NCBI GenBank assembly: GCA_030247725.1
Contig: JAOTRT010000002.1
Coordinates: 186,001-250,000, forward strand
Origin: Candidatus Nitricoxidireducens bremensis
GTDB lineage: Bacteria; Pseudomonadota; Gammaproteobacteria; Burkholderiales; Rhodocyclaceae
Direction: 5' to 3'
Length of the DNA: 64,000 bases
In this document: in pieces, positions 32,387 through 40,135 of the stretch
Position numbering within the stretch: the stretch's first letter is position 1
Layout of the letters: each line of letters begins with the position of its first letter
Position numbers and translations under genes: made by a program
The notes under the pieces: model-generated
The model's database searches: none
What the model was told of the DNA's origin: nothing
Seen by the model: only the letters and a program-made list of their open reading frames with translations

Positions 32387-33268
32387 ATGTACCCGAACCT
32401 GCGCCCGGACCATGCCATGTATTGCCGCCTCCTGATCCTCGACGACGACCGGAACGTACTCAACGCCCTGAGCCGCGAACTGCTGCGCCAGCCCCACGTC
32501 GGCACGGACGGCATCGAAGTGGAAACCTTCCATGCGCCGGCCGAGGCCCTCGCCCGCATCACCCGGCCCGACGGCGACTTCGACGTGGCCATCGTGGACT
32601 ACCGCATGCCCGAGATGGACGGCATCGCCTTCCTGGACCTGCTGCGCACGCGGCGCCCGGACACCATCCGCATCCTGCTGACCGGCACCATCGACATGGA
32701 AGGCGCCCTGGCCGCCATCAATGCCGCCCGCGTGGATCATCTGATCGCCAAGCCCTGGCACGAATACGACCTCAAGAGCCGCATCGCCCTCGCCCTCCAC
32801 GAGCGGGAACTGCGGGGCCGCCGGCAGCTCCCCGTCCTGGGCGACGAGTCCCCGCCGCAGCCCTTCCGCCTGCTGCTGGTGGACGACGACCCGCCCCTGC
32901 TGAACGCCCTGGTGCGCGAAATCTCCATGCAGGGCCGGCTCACCCAGCGGCAGCAGCCCCTGTTCGATGTCGCCACGGCCGCCTCGGCCGAGGAAGCCCT
33001 GCAGAAGATCGCCGCGAGCTGCCCCGATCTCGTGCTGAGCGACTACGCCATGGCCGGCATGGACGGCGTCGAACTGCTCTACCAGGTGCGCGAACGCTGC
33101 CCCCGCTGCGTACGCATCCTGATGTCGGGCCGCAACGAACTGGAAGTCCTCGTCGAAGCCATCAACGTGGCCGGCGTCTACCACTTCATCGGCAAACCCT
33201 GGGACCCGGCGGCGATGCGCTCGGTAATCAGCGAGGCGCTGACTTATCGGCGGTTGTTGATGGTCTGA
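32387..33268 (+). CDS. Response regulator with two receiver domains and no output domain
   Basis: 293 residues made of two REC domains. REC1 has acidic LILDDD, phosphoacceptor Asp in VAIVDYRMPEMDG, LLTGT and the lysine of LIAKPW. REC2 has LLLVDDDPP, LVLSDYAMAGMDG, LMSGRN and FIGKPW. All catalytic residues are intact in both. There is no DNA-binding, HD-GYP or GGDEF output. No histidine kinase is adjacent, so it may relay phosphate or act by protein contacts. An in-frame ATG at 32417 would start right before beta-strand 1 and is equally possible. Neither start has a strong ribosome site. Confidence 0.88.
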   Translation: MYPNLRPDHAMYCRLLILDDDRNVLNALSRELLRQPHVGTDGIEVETFHAPAEALARITRPDGDFDVAIVDYRMPEMDGIAFLDLLRTRRPDTIRILLTGTIDMEGALAAINAARVDHLIAKPWHEYDLKSRIALALHERELRGRRQLPVLGDESPPQPFRLLLVDDDPPLLNALVREISMQGRLTQRQQPLFDVATAASAEEALQKIAASCPDLVLSDYAMAGMDGVELLYQVRERCPRCVRILMSGRNELEVLVEAINVAGVYHFIGKPWDPAAMRSVISEALTYRRLLMV

Positions 33269-33273
33269 GTATT

Positions 33274-33487
33274 GCCGGGTCTCGCCCCGGCGGGCGAGTC
33301 ACTTTCTTGTCGCGCGACAAGAAAGTAACCAAAGAAACGCGCCCCGCTGCCCCGGCCCTGCGGGCTCCCCTCCCTCCGGACCGCCGGCCCGGCCGGCCGC
33401 TAAACTCGCCTACGGCTCGGACAACGCGGCCGGACTTCCCCGGTCCGGCAGTCCTCCGCTCGGCGGGGCAGAGGGGACCGGGGTGCG
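33274..33487 (+). repeat. Inverted-repeat copy A of the ~215-bp family (left arm of cassette 1)
   Basis: 214 bp, GC-rich, starting 5 bp after the response-regulator stop. It is nearly identical, in inverted orientation, to copy B (34207-34420). It contains a perfect 26-bp palindromic hairpin at 33301-33326 with core GTCGCGCGAC. The outer end reads GCCGGGTCTCGCC and the inner end reads CGGGGCAGAGGGG. Open frames through it are artefacts. Confidence 0.9.
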
Positions 33488-33652
33488 TGGCCCGGTGTTG
33501 GGGATGACATTTGGTTTGGTGGCGGAAATGCCGCGGTGCTAGGATGCGGAGTGCATTGACGCCTATGCCGCCTCCCCCATATGTCCATAAACCGACACAC
33601 CCCGAAATCCGTTGCGGCTATTGGCATTTCTGCTGCACGATCCGTCAACTTA

Positions 33653-33689
33653 GACGTCAACGCCAGACTATGACGTCAACGTTGACGTC
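33653..33689 (+). promoter_or_regulatory. Palindromic operator upstream of the KorB/ParB-like gene
   Basis: GACGTCAACGTTGACGTC at 33672-33689 is an 18-bp perfect palindrome. A direct copy of its half, GACGTCAACG, lies at 33653-33662, and a shorter GTCAAC lies at 33643. The palindrome fits between possible promoter hexamers ATGACG (33670-33675) and TATGTT (33693-33698), where a repressor would block transcription. The rest of 33488-33787 holds no supported gene. Confidence 0.5.
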
Positions 33690-33787
33690 CAATATGTTAG
33701 GCATCGCAATGGAAGTCCTCAGCATGTCGTCAAGCCTGCAAGACGCGCAGCGCTTGCCTTCGAGGCTGTAGAGAGAACGGAGTACAC

Positions 33788-34144
33788 ATGGCAACAAATC
33801 ACGACTTTCGGTGGTTGATCAAAGCCCTGGAGCCGAAACCGCCGCTCGCTGCGATCGCACGAGAAGTGGGCCGACTGAGCGATCTTCATGGAAGTAAGTC
33901 TGTCGAACTGGCAGTCGGCAGACCAAAAGGCTGGGTTTCCAAGATGCGCCGTGTTGACCGAGAGGTCAGGCGCCGGTCTGTTGCCGGGACCTTAGTCTCG
34001 CGCGGCGCAGTAGAGGACTTGGAGACCGCCTACTATGTGTCGATGATCGAGAGCAAGAGTCCCGGCAAGGCAAGCGAAATCGCGGCGAATATCAAGCACG
34101 AGACCCGCCAAACGATAAAGCAGTCCTGGGCGGAACTCCGCTGA
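33788..34144 (+). CDS. Small KorB/ParB-like helix-turn-helix protein
   Basis: 118 residues with ATG preceded by AACGGAG. The middle (GRPKGWVSKMRRVD, then VSRGAVEDLETAYYVSMIES) resembles the helix-turn-helix and following helices of KorB/ParB plasmid DNA-binding proteins. The ParB nuclease/CTPase N-domain and dimer domain are absent. Codon use is more AT-rich than in the flanking genes. It is the only gene between repeat copies A and B. It is probably a plasmid-derived transcriptional repressor; the family assignment is by eye. Confidence 0.65.
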   Translation: MATNHDFRWLIKALEPKPPLAAIAREVGRLSDLHGSKSVELAVGRPKGWVSKMRRVDREVRRRSVAGTLVSRGAVEDLETAYYVSMIESKSPGKASEIAANIKHETRQTIKQSWAELR

Positions 34145-34206
34145 GAGCGCGCGTAGTCGAGTTCTGCCCGTTGAGCGTCAAACACGGGTGTTCCGCCACC
34201 TAACTC

Positions 34207-34420
34207 CGCACCCCGGTCCCCTCTGCCACGCCGAGCGGAGGACTGCCGGACCGGGGAAGTCCGGCCGCGTTGTCCGAGCCGTAGGCGAGTTTAGCGGCCG
34301 GCCGGGCCGGCGGTCCGGAGGGAGGGGAGCCCGCAGGGCCGGGGCAGCGGGGCGCGTTTCTTTGGGTACTTTCTTGCCGCGCAGCAAGAAAGTACCTCGC
34401 CCGCCGGGGCGAGACCCGGC
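34207..34420 (-). repeat. Inverted-repeat copy B (right arm of cassette 1)
   Basis: 214 bp, the inverted partner of copy A, with matching length and only a handful of differences. Its hairpin (34366-34395) has arms GTACTTTCTTGC / GCAAGAAAGTAC, a variant whose changes are compensated on both sides of the stem. The segment from here to the next gene (34421-34511) holds nothing recognisable except the ribosome site of the following gene. Confidence 0.9.
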
Positions 34421-34511
34421 AAAGCCAAACACTCCGAAGACTTGAATTCCAACCCCGACCGCGGTAGCGTCCCCCCTCGCCCGTCGGCAGACCCACAAAG
34501 GAGAGACCCCC

Positions 34512-35486
34512 ATGTCCTATGCCATCCGCTTCCACCGCCCCGGCGGTCCCGAGGTCCTGCAATGGGAGGAGGTCGATGTCCCCGCCCCGGCGCCCAGCGA
34601 GGCTACCGTGCGCCACGAGGCCGTGGGCCTCAACTTCATCGACATCTACCACCGCAGCGGTCTCTATCCCGTGCCCCTGCCCTCCGGCATCGGCCTGGAG
34701 GGCGCCGGCGTGGTGACGGCCGTGGGCGGCGCCGTCACCGAGGTGAAGGTGGGCGACCGGGTCGCCTATGCGGGCGGGCCCATCGGCGCCTATGCGGAGG
34801 TGCGCAACATTCCGGCGGACCGGCTCGTCAAGCTGCCCGACGCCATCGACGGCAAGACCGCGGCGGCCATGATGCTCCAGGGCATGACGGCCCAGTACCT
34901 GCTGCGCCGCACCTACCGGGTGCAACCGGGCGACACCATCCTGATCCACGCCGCCGCCGGCGGCGTCGGTCTCATCGTCTGCCAGTGGGCCAAGGCCCTG
35001 GGCGCCACGGTGATCGGCACCGTCGGTTCCGACGACAAGGCGGACCTGGCGCGGGCCCACGGCTGCGACCATGCCGTCGTCTATACGCGGGAAAACTTCG
35101 TCGAACGCGTCAGGGAGATCACCGGCGGCGCCGGCGTGCCGGTGGTGTACGACTCCATCGGCAAGGACACCTTCCAGGGTTCCCTCGACTGCCTGCGCCC
35201 CATGGGCATGATGGTCACCTTCGGCAACGCTTCGGGGCCGGTACCGCCCGTGGATACGCTGGAGCTGTCGCGGCGCGGCTCCCTGTTCCTGACCCGGCCC
35301 ACGCTGTTCACCTACACGGCCAAGCGCGACGACCTGGTGCAGACGGCCGGCGAACTCTTCGCGATGGTGACGGCAGGCAAGGTGAAGATCGAGGTGAACC
35401 AGGCCTATCCGCTCAAGGATGCGGCCCAGGCCCAGCTCGACCTGGCGGCGCGCAGGACCACCGGTTCCACGGTCCTGCTGCCGTGA
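34512..35486 (+). CDS. NADPH:quinone reductase (zinc-independent MDR family)
   Basis: 324 residues. A GroES-like N-domain (ATVRHEAVGLNFIDIYHRSGLYP) is followed by a Rossmann domain with ILIHAAAGGVGLIVCQWAKALGA. The alcohol-dehydrogenase zinc ligands are absent, and the sequence matches the QorA type of single-electron quinone reductase. AAAGGAGAG lies upstream of the ATG. It probably protects against quinone or redox stress. It is 31 bp upstream of the parA-like gene. Confidence 0.92.
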   Translation: MSYAIRFHRPGGPEVLQWEEVDVPAPAPSEATVRHEAVGLNFIDIYHRSGLYPVPLPSGIGLEGAGVVTAVGGAVTEVKVGDRVAYAGGPIGAYAEVRNIPADRLVKLPDAIDGKTAAAMMLQGMTAQYLLRRTYRVQPGDTILIHAAAGGVGLIVCQWAKALGATVIGTVGSDDKADLARAHGCDHAVVYTRENFVERVREITGGAGVPVVYDSIGKDTFQGSLDCLRPMGMMVTFGNASGPVPPVDTLELSRRGSLFLTRPTLFTYTAKRDDLVQTAGELFAMVTAGKVKIEVNQAYPLKDAAQAQLDLAARRTTGSTVLLP

Positions 35487-35517
35487 GCCGCGCCGGCCGG
35501 TGGTAGACTGCGGCGCC

Positions 35518-36165
35518 ATGCGGAATTCATTTCTCATCGCCAATCCCAAGGGCGGCTCGGGCAAGAGCACCCTGGCGACCAACCTGGCCGGGATGTTCGC
35601 GCGCCAGGGCCACAGCGTCATGCTCGGCGACATCGACCGCCAGCAGTCCTCGCGCGAATGGCTGCGGCTGCGTCCGCCGGGGCTGCCGCGCATCGCCACC
35701 TGGGAGATCGAGGACGACAAGCCGGCACGCCCGCCGAAAGACACCACCCACGTGGTGCTCGACACGCCGGCCGGCCTCCACGGCAAGAAGCTGGCCCATG
35801 TGCTCAAGCTCGTGCAGCGCGTCATCGTGCCGCTGCAGCCTTCCCTCTTCGACATCCTCGCCACGCGCCACTTCCTCGACGAGCTGCTGGCGGAGAAGGA
35901 GGTGCGCAAGCAGCACGCCTTCGTCGCCGTGGTCGGCATGCGCGTGGATGCCCGCACGCGGGCGGCGGCGGAGCTGGAGCGTTTCCTGGAGGGCGTCGGC
36001 GTGCCGGTGCTGACCTTCCTGCGGGACACCCAGAACTACGTCCAGGCGGCGGCCCACGGCCTGACCATCTTCGAGATGCCCGCTTCCCGCGCGGCCCAGG
36101 ATTGGGAGCAGTGGCAGCCGATCCGCCAGTGGGTGGAAACGGGTGCGGCCGGAGAAACGGCCTAG
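35518..36165 (+). CDS. ParA family ATPase (orphan)
   Basis: 215 residues with a deviant Walker A (NPKGGSGKSTLATNLA) at the N-terminus, MLGDIDRQQSS as the A' region, and VVLDTPAGL as Walker B. No ParB partner or centromere-like repeat is adjacent. It is shorter than chromosomal ParA/Soj and resembles cargo-positioning ParA/MinD relatives. The ATG at 35518 begins the conserved N-terminus; upstream extension lies within the reductase gene. Its stop overlaps that of the convergent GGDEF gene by 4 bp. Confidence 0.88.
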   Translation: MRNSFLIANPKGGSGKSTLATNLAGMFARQGHSVMLGDIDRQQSSREWLRLRPPGLPRIATWEIEDDKPARPPKDTTHVVLDTPAGLHGKKLAHVLKLVQRVIVPLQPSLFDILATRHFLDELLAEKEVRKQHAFVAVVGMRVDARTRAAAELERFLEGVGVPVLTFLRDTQNYVQAAAHGLTIFEMPASRAAQDWEQWQPIRQWVETGAAGETA

Positions 36166-37220
36166 AAAATCTCCACGTCGGTGTGCATGAGCTGGTGGCG
36201 TTCCAGCTTGCCGGCGTCCAGCAGTTCCTCGTAGCTGGCCACCAGGTTGCGGCCGTTTTCCTTGGCGTAGTAGAGGGCCTCGTCGGCATTGTCGAGGATG
36301 ATCGACGGCGTGTCGTAGAGGCCGATGCGCGTGAAGCCGATGCTGATGGTGACCTTGCCCACCTGGGGGAAGGGGAACAGCTCCACCTCGTTGCGGAAGC
36401 GCTCGAAGGTCGCCAGGGCGTTCGCCAGTTCCGTCGGCTTCAGCAGTACGACGAACTCCTCGCCGCCGAAGCGGAACAACTTGTCCTGGGAACGGAAGCT
36501 GGACTTCATGATGTTGGCCATGAGGATCAGCACCTCGTCGCCGATCAGGTGGCCGAACTTGTCGTTGATGGCCTTGAAGTGGTCGATGTCCATGACGCCG
36601 AGCCAGTGATGGCTGGCGGCCTTGTGGGCCTGGCGGCGGCGCGGCAGGCGCAGGGACGCCGGCTGCTGGTCGCCCTCGTTGGCGACATGGGAGAGGATGT
36701 TGATCAGGTATTCGTCGAAGGTCTTGCGGTTGAGCAGCCCCGTCAGGGTGTCGATCTCGCTGTAGTCGAGCATGGCGACGCAGTTGCGGAACAGGGCCAG
36801 CAGGCCGTTGGCGACGGCGATCCGGCCGGCGTCGATGGCCTGGCGGCTCGTCAGGCAAATGAAGCCGAAGGTTTCCTGGCCGAAGCCGGCGATGGGGAAG
36901 CTGTAGCGGTGGAAATTCGTGCCCGGTTCCCGGTCCTCGTGCAGCGCGGCGGCGGCGAGACAGGCGTGCAGGTGGGGAAAGCGCTCCAGGGAACCCGTGC
37001 CCTCGGGCCAGGAGATGCCGTCGTCGAGGATGCGCACCGCCGCCGCGGTGGCATCGGCGGCGAGACCCACCATGAGGTCGCCGGGCGGCGTGAACAGCTT
37101 GTAGAGTCCGGCGCTCTCGGCGCCCGTCGTTTCCCGCAGCGCCGCCACCAGGCTCACTTCGAGCTGGCCGCGGTTGCGCTGCCGCGAGATGACGTCGACA
37201 TGGTAGAGAAGGCGTTCCAT
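36162..37220 (-). CDS. Diguanylate cyclase, GAF-like sensor plus GGDEF
   Basis: 352 residues. The N-terminal 150 residues look GAF-like (LVAALRETTGAESAGLYKLF). The GGDEF domain begins near residue 155 (DTLTGLLNRKTFDEYL). The active site GGEEF is at 252-256, preceded five residues earlier by the RxxD inhibitory site (RSQD). Both indicate an active, product-inhibited c-di-GMP synthase. An Arg/Lys-rich insert (RLPRRRQAHK) interrupts the early GGDEF fold. There are no transmembrane helices, so it senses a cytoplasmic signal. Confidence 0.92.
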   Translation of the reverse strand: MERLLYHVDVISRQRNRGQLEVSLVAALRETTGAESAGLYKLFTPPGDLMVGLAADATAAAVRILDDGISWPEGTGSLERFPHLHACLAAAALHEDREPGTNFHRYSFPIAGFGQETFGFICLTSRQAIDAGRIAVANGLLALFRNCVAMLDYSEIDTLTGLLNRKTFDEYLINILSHVANEGDQQPASLRLPRRRQAHKAASHHWLGVMDIDHFKAINDKFGHLIGDEVLILMANIMKSSFRSQDKLFRFGGEEFVVLLKPTELANALATFERFRNEVELFPFPQVGKVTISIGFTRIGLYDTPSIILDNADEALYYAKENGRNLVASYEELLDAGKLERHQLMHTDVEIF

Positions 37221-37328
37221 GGGCAGGGGAAGCGGTTTCTCGTGCGGGTGGAAGGCCCCAGTATAACGCGGCTTGCGGCGGGCGACGGTCTTGCGGAATA
37301 ATCGCCTCCATCCTCACAAAGGCTCACC

Positions 37329-37565
37329 ATGACTGGCAAATTCTCCCGTCGCTACTTCCATTTGGTGTTCTCGCTCGTCATGGGCGCCATGATGGTGTTC
37401 CTCATGACCTTCGTCATCACCCTCGCCAATGTGGGCATGCCGGCCGACTTCGTCGCCCGCTGGCTGCGGGCCTTCCTCGTGGCCTACCCGGTGGCGGTGC
37501 CGGTGATCTATTTCCTCGCGCCGGTGGCACGCCGGCTGACCGGGCGCTTCGTCGACACGCCCTGA
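37329..37565 (+). CDS. DUF2798 small membrane protein
   Basis: 78 residues with two transmembrane helices (about 12-34 and 46-66) and the family pattern FHLVFSLVMGAMMVFLMTFV...GMPADFVARWLRAFLVAYPVA. The function of the family is unknown. Its last 58 bp overlap the 3' end of the convergent lysR-type gene. Confidence 0.85.
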   Translation: MTGKFSRRYFHLVFSLVMGAMMVFLMTFVITLANVGMPADFVARWLRAFLVAYPVAVPVIYFLAPVARRLTGRFVDTP

Positions 37566-38470
37566 AGTCCGGCCGCCAGGCGCTTGCGCCAGGCGGGGGT
37601 GTCCAGCCGCGCCGTGAACCAGGCCAGGGCGCGGCCCTTGCGATCCGCACGCCAGGCCAGGTAGCGCTGCGTCGGCACGGCCGCCTCGACCATGCGTTTG
37701 ATGACCAGGCGGCCCGCGGCCTCATGGTGCTCCGCCAGGGGGCGCGGCAGATGGCCGATACCCAGGCCGGCGAGCTGGGCCGCCAGCTTGGTGTCGGCAT
37801 CGGCCACCGTCAGGGTGTTGGCCATGGCCGCCAGGCCGGCCGTGCGGCCCGCCAGTTCCCGCGAGGTGTCGGCCAGCACGACGACGCGATAGGGCGCCAC
37901 GGCCTCCCGCGTCAGGGGCTCGGGCGCATCGGCCAGGGGATGGTGGGGCGCCACCGCCAGCACGAACTCCAGCGTGCCCAGGGGACGTACCACCCAGCCG
38001 CCGCCCGGGGGCGGTTCCCCGGCGGCGCCCACGGCCAGATCGGCCCGCCCCGTGTGCAGCGCATCCCAGGAGCCGCCCAGGACTTCGGTAGTGAGCCGCA
38101 GGCGCGTGCCCGCCTGCTCCCGGTCGAATTCCTCGACCAGGGGAAACAGGGCCGCCGCCGGGATGGAGGCATCCACGGCGATGGTGAACTCGCCCTCCCA
38201 GCCCGTCGCCACGCTTTTGACGCGGCGCTCCAGCTCTCCGGCCGCCCGTAGCAGATGGCGGCCCTCCTCCAGCAGGGTACGGCCCGCGGCGGTGAGCACG
38301 GCGCGGCGGCCGTCGCGCACGAACAGGGCGATGCCCAGGTCGTCCTCCAGCTTGCGTACCGCGTGGGTCACGGCCGAGGGCACCCGGTGCAGGGCGCCGG
38401 CCGCCGCCGCGAAGCTGCCGCGCAGGTCGATGGCGTCGAGCATCTGGAGGGCGTCGAGAGTCAGTTTCAT
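37508..38470 (-). CDS. LysR-type transcriptional regulator
   Basis: 320 residues. The N-terminal winged helix is clear (ALQMLDAIDLRGSFAAAAGALHRVPSAVTHAVRKLEDDLG...LFVRDGRRAVLTAAG). The effector domain follows (FTIAVDASIPAAALFPLVEEF). It diverges from the pirin/flavodoxin pair and probably controls it, since LysR regulators commonly act on the divergent neighbour. The C-terminus overlaps the convergent DUF2798 gene. Confidence 0.93.
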   Translation of the reverse strand: MKLTLDALQMLDAIDLRGSFAAAAGALHRVPSAVTHAVRKLEDDLGIALFVRDGRRAVLTAAGRTLLEEGRHLLRAAGELERRVKSVATGWEGEFTIAVDASIPAAALFPLVEEFDREQAGTRLRLTTEVLGGSWDALHTGRADLAVGAAGEPPPGGGWVVRPLGTLEFVLAVAPHHPLADAPEPLTREAVAPYRVVVLADTSRELAGRTAGLAAMANTLTVADADTKLAAQLAGLGIGHLPRPLAEHHEAAGRLVIKRMVEAAVPTQRYLAWRADRKGRALAWFTARLDTPAWRKRLAAGLQGVSTKRPVSRRATGARK

Positions 38471-38499
38471 GGTGAAAGCGATTCAACCGATTCGTGAAA

Positions 38500-38521
38500 A
38501 ATTGTCGATTGTTGAGCAATT
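38500..38521. promoter_or_regulatory. Candidate LysR-type operator between the regulator and the pirin gene
   Basis: AATTG and CAATT flank a 12-bp centre in the 110-bp divergent intergenic region. The interval is AT-rich compared with the surrounding DNA. A dyad of this span resembles the T-N11-A class bound by LysR regulators. Binding is inferred. Confidence 0.4.
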
Positions 38522-38580
38522 GACTCGGACATATAGTGCAAAGCGTAGTTGAACTTCATTCACCCCACAAGGAGACCGCC

Positions 38581-39279
38581 ATGCTGAAGAAGCGTCCCGC
38601 CGCCGCCCGCGGCCATGCCGACCACGGCTGGCTCAAGACCTGGCACAGCTTCTCCTTCGCCGACTACCACGACCCGGCGGAGATGGGCTGGGGGCCGCTG
38701 CGCGTCATCAACGACGACATCATCGCGCCCGACACCGGCTTCGGCCGCCACGGCCACCGGGACATGGAGATCGTCACCTACCTGCTGTCGGGCACCCTCG
38801 CCCACGGCGACAGCATGGAAAACGCCATCACCCTGCGCCGGCCCGAGGTGCAGCGCATGAGCGCCGGCCGCGGCGTCATGCACAGCGAGTTCAATCCCTC
38901 CGCCGACACGGCTGCCCACCTGCTGCAGATCTGGATCGAGCCCGCCGTGCGCGGCATTGCGCCCGAATACGAGCAGCGGGCCTTTCCCGACGCCGACAAG
39001 CGGGGCCGCTGGCTGCCCATCGCCACGCCCGACGGCCGCGCCGGCAGCTTCCGCATCCACCAGGACGCCGCGCTCTACGCCACCCTGCTGGAAGGCGGCG
39101 AAACCGTCGAACACGCGCTCGCCCCCGGCCGCCGCGCCTACCTGCACGTAGCCGCCGGCGACGTGGCCCTGAACGGCCTCGCCCTGGGCACCGGCGACGG
39201 CGTCAAGATCGCCGAGGAAACCCGCCTTACCCTTACCGCCGCGGCTGCGGCGGAAGTCCTGCTGTTCGACCTGCCCTGA
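38581..39279 (+). CDS. Pirin family protein (YhaK-like bicupin)
   Basis: 232 residues. The N-terminal cupin carries the metal ligands in GRHGHRDMEIVTY and GVMHSEFNPS. The family signature WHSFSFADYHDP...GWGPLRVINDD is complete. The ATG at 38581 has AAGGAGA 8 nt upstream; a longer in-frame start at 38536 has none. Members show quercetinase activity or act as redox-responsive proteins. It is paired with a flavodoxin-like gene 26 bp downstream. Confidence 0.93.
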   Translation: MLKKRPAAARGHADHGWLKTWHSFSFADYHDPAEMGWGPLRVINDDIIAPDTGFGRHGHRDMEIVTYLLSGTLAHGDSMENAITLRRPEVQRMSAGRGVMHSEFNPSADTAAHLLQIWIEPAVRGIAPEYEQRAFPDADKRGRWLPIATPDGRAGSFRIHQDAALYATLLEGGETVEHALAPGRRAYLHVAAGDVALNGLALGTGDGVKIAEETRLTLTAAAAAEVLLFDLP

Positions 39280-39305
39280 ACCGTTTCATCCCGAAGGAGA
39301 TCGCC

Positions 39306-39872
39306 ATGACCAAAGTCGCAGTCGTTTATCACAGTGGCTACGGCCACACCGCCAAGCAGGCCGAAGCCGTGTTCGCGGGCGCCAAGTCCGTCGCCGGCGT
39401 CGAAGCCGTGCTGCTTTCCGTCGCCGACATGACCGACGCCTTCTGGGCCGAACTGGCCGCCGCCGACGCCATCCTGTTCGGCGCCCCCACCTACATGGGC
39501 AGTGTGTCCGCCAAGTTCAAGGAATTCATGGACGCCAGCTCCAAGCCCTGGTTCACCCAGCAGTGGAAAGACAAGGTGGCTGGCGGCTTCACCAACTCGG
39601 CCTCGCTCAACGGCGACAAGCTCAACTCCCTCGTCCAGCTCACGGTGTTCGCCGCCCAGCACGGCATGATCTGGGTCGGCACGGGCATGCTGCCGGCCAA
39701 CTCCAGCAAGGCCCAGCGCAACGACGTAAACCGCATGGGCTCGTTCCTGGGCGCCATGGCGCAATCGGATTCCGACATGGGCGCGGACGTGGCGCCGCCG
39801 CCGGGCGATCTGGAGACGGCGCGCTTGTACGGGGTTCGCGTGGCGGAGGTGGCGAAGAAGGTTCGGGGGTAG
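39306..39872 (+). CDS. Flavodoxin-family NAD(P)H:quinone oxidoreductase-like protein
   Basis: 188 residues of flavodoxin fold: the phosphate-binding loop is VVYHSGYGHTAKQAEAV, then FGAPTYMGSVSAKFKEFMD, then GGFTNSASLNGDKLNSL. The pattern is WrbA-like, suggesting FMN-dependent quinone reduction. Ribosome site GAAGGAGA. Its TAG stop is the first base triplet of repeat copy C. It probably forms a redox-stress unit with the pirin gene. Confidence 0.9.
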   Translation: MTKVAVVYHSGYGHTAKQAEAVFAGAKSVAGVEAVLLSVADMTDAFWAELAAADAILFGAPTYMGSVSAKFKEFMDASSKPWFTQQWKDKVAGGFTNSASLNGDKLNSLVQLTVFAAQHGMIWVGTGMLPANSSKAQRNDVNRMGSFLGAMAQSDSDMGADVAPPPGDLETARLYGVRVAEVAKKVRG

Positions 39873-40085
39873 GTTGGCTTTGCCGGGACTCGCCCCGGCG
39901 GGCGAGGTACTTTCTTGCTGCGCGGCAAGAAAGTACCCAAAGAAACGCGCCCCGCTGCCCCGGCCCTGCGGGCTCCCCTCCCTCCGGACTACCGGCCCGG
40001 CCGGCCGCTAAACTCGCCTTCGGCTCGGACAACGCGGCCGGACTTCCCCGGTCCGGCAGTCCTCCGCTCGGCGGGGTAGAGGGGT
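39870..40085 (+). repeat. Inverted-repeat copy C (left arm of cassette 2)
   Basis: About 215 bp. Homology with copy D begins at the TAG stop of the flavodoxin gene and continues as TAGGTTGGCTTTGCCGGGAC. The hairpin at 39907-39936 is of the same variant as copy B (GTACTTTCTTGC / GCAAGAAAGTAC). The body shares the GGACTACCGG variant with copy D, where copies A and B have GGACCGCCGG. Confidence 0.9.
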
Positions 40086-40135
40086 GTTAGCATCTATTTC
40101 GCATTTTCACTTGAGCCTTCTTTCCCACAACCGAA

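Noticed and set aside
33400..33660. An 86-codon minus-strand frame reading into repeat copy A
   Set aside because: More than half of it is repeat sequence and the rest shows no family. A divergent gene fragment cannot be excluded but is unsupported.
33511..33771. An 86-codon frame just upstream of the KorB-like gene
   Set aside because: It crosses the palindromic operator and probable promoter, has no ribosome site and no recognisable family.
33274..34420. A CRISPR or integron interpretation of the repeats
   Set aside because: Only two inverted arms per cassette are present, with no short direct repeats, no spacers, no attC-like series and no integrase or cas gene.
34200..36029. A 609-codon minus-strand frame running through repeat B, the reductase and parA
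   Set aside because: It crosses a non-coding repeat and two well-supported genes on the other strand. Composition is low complexity.
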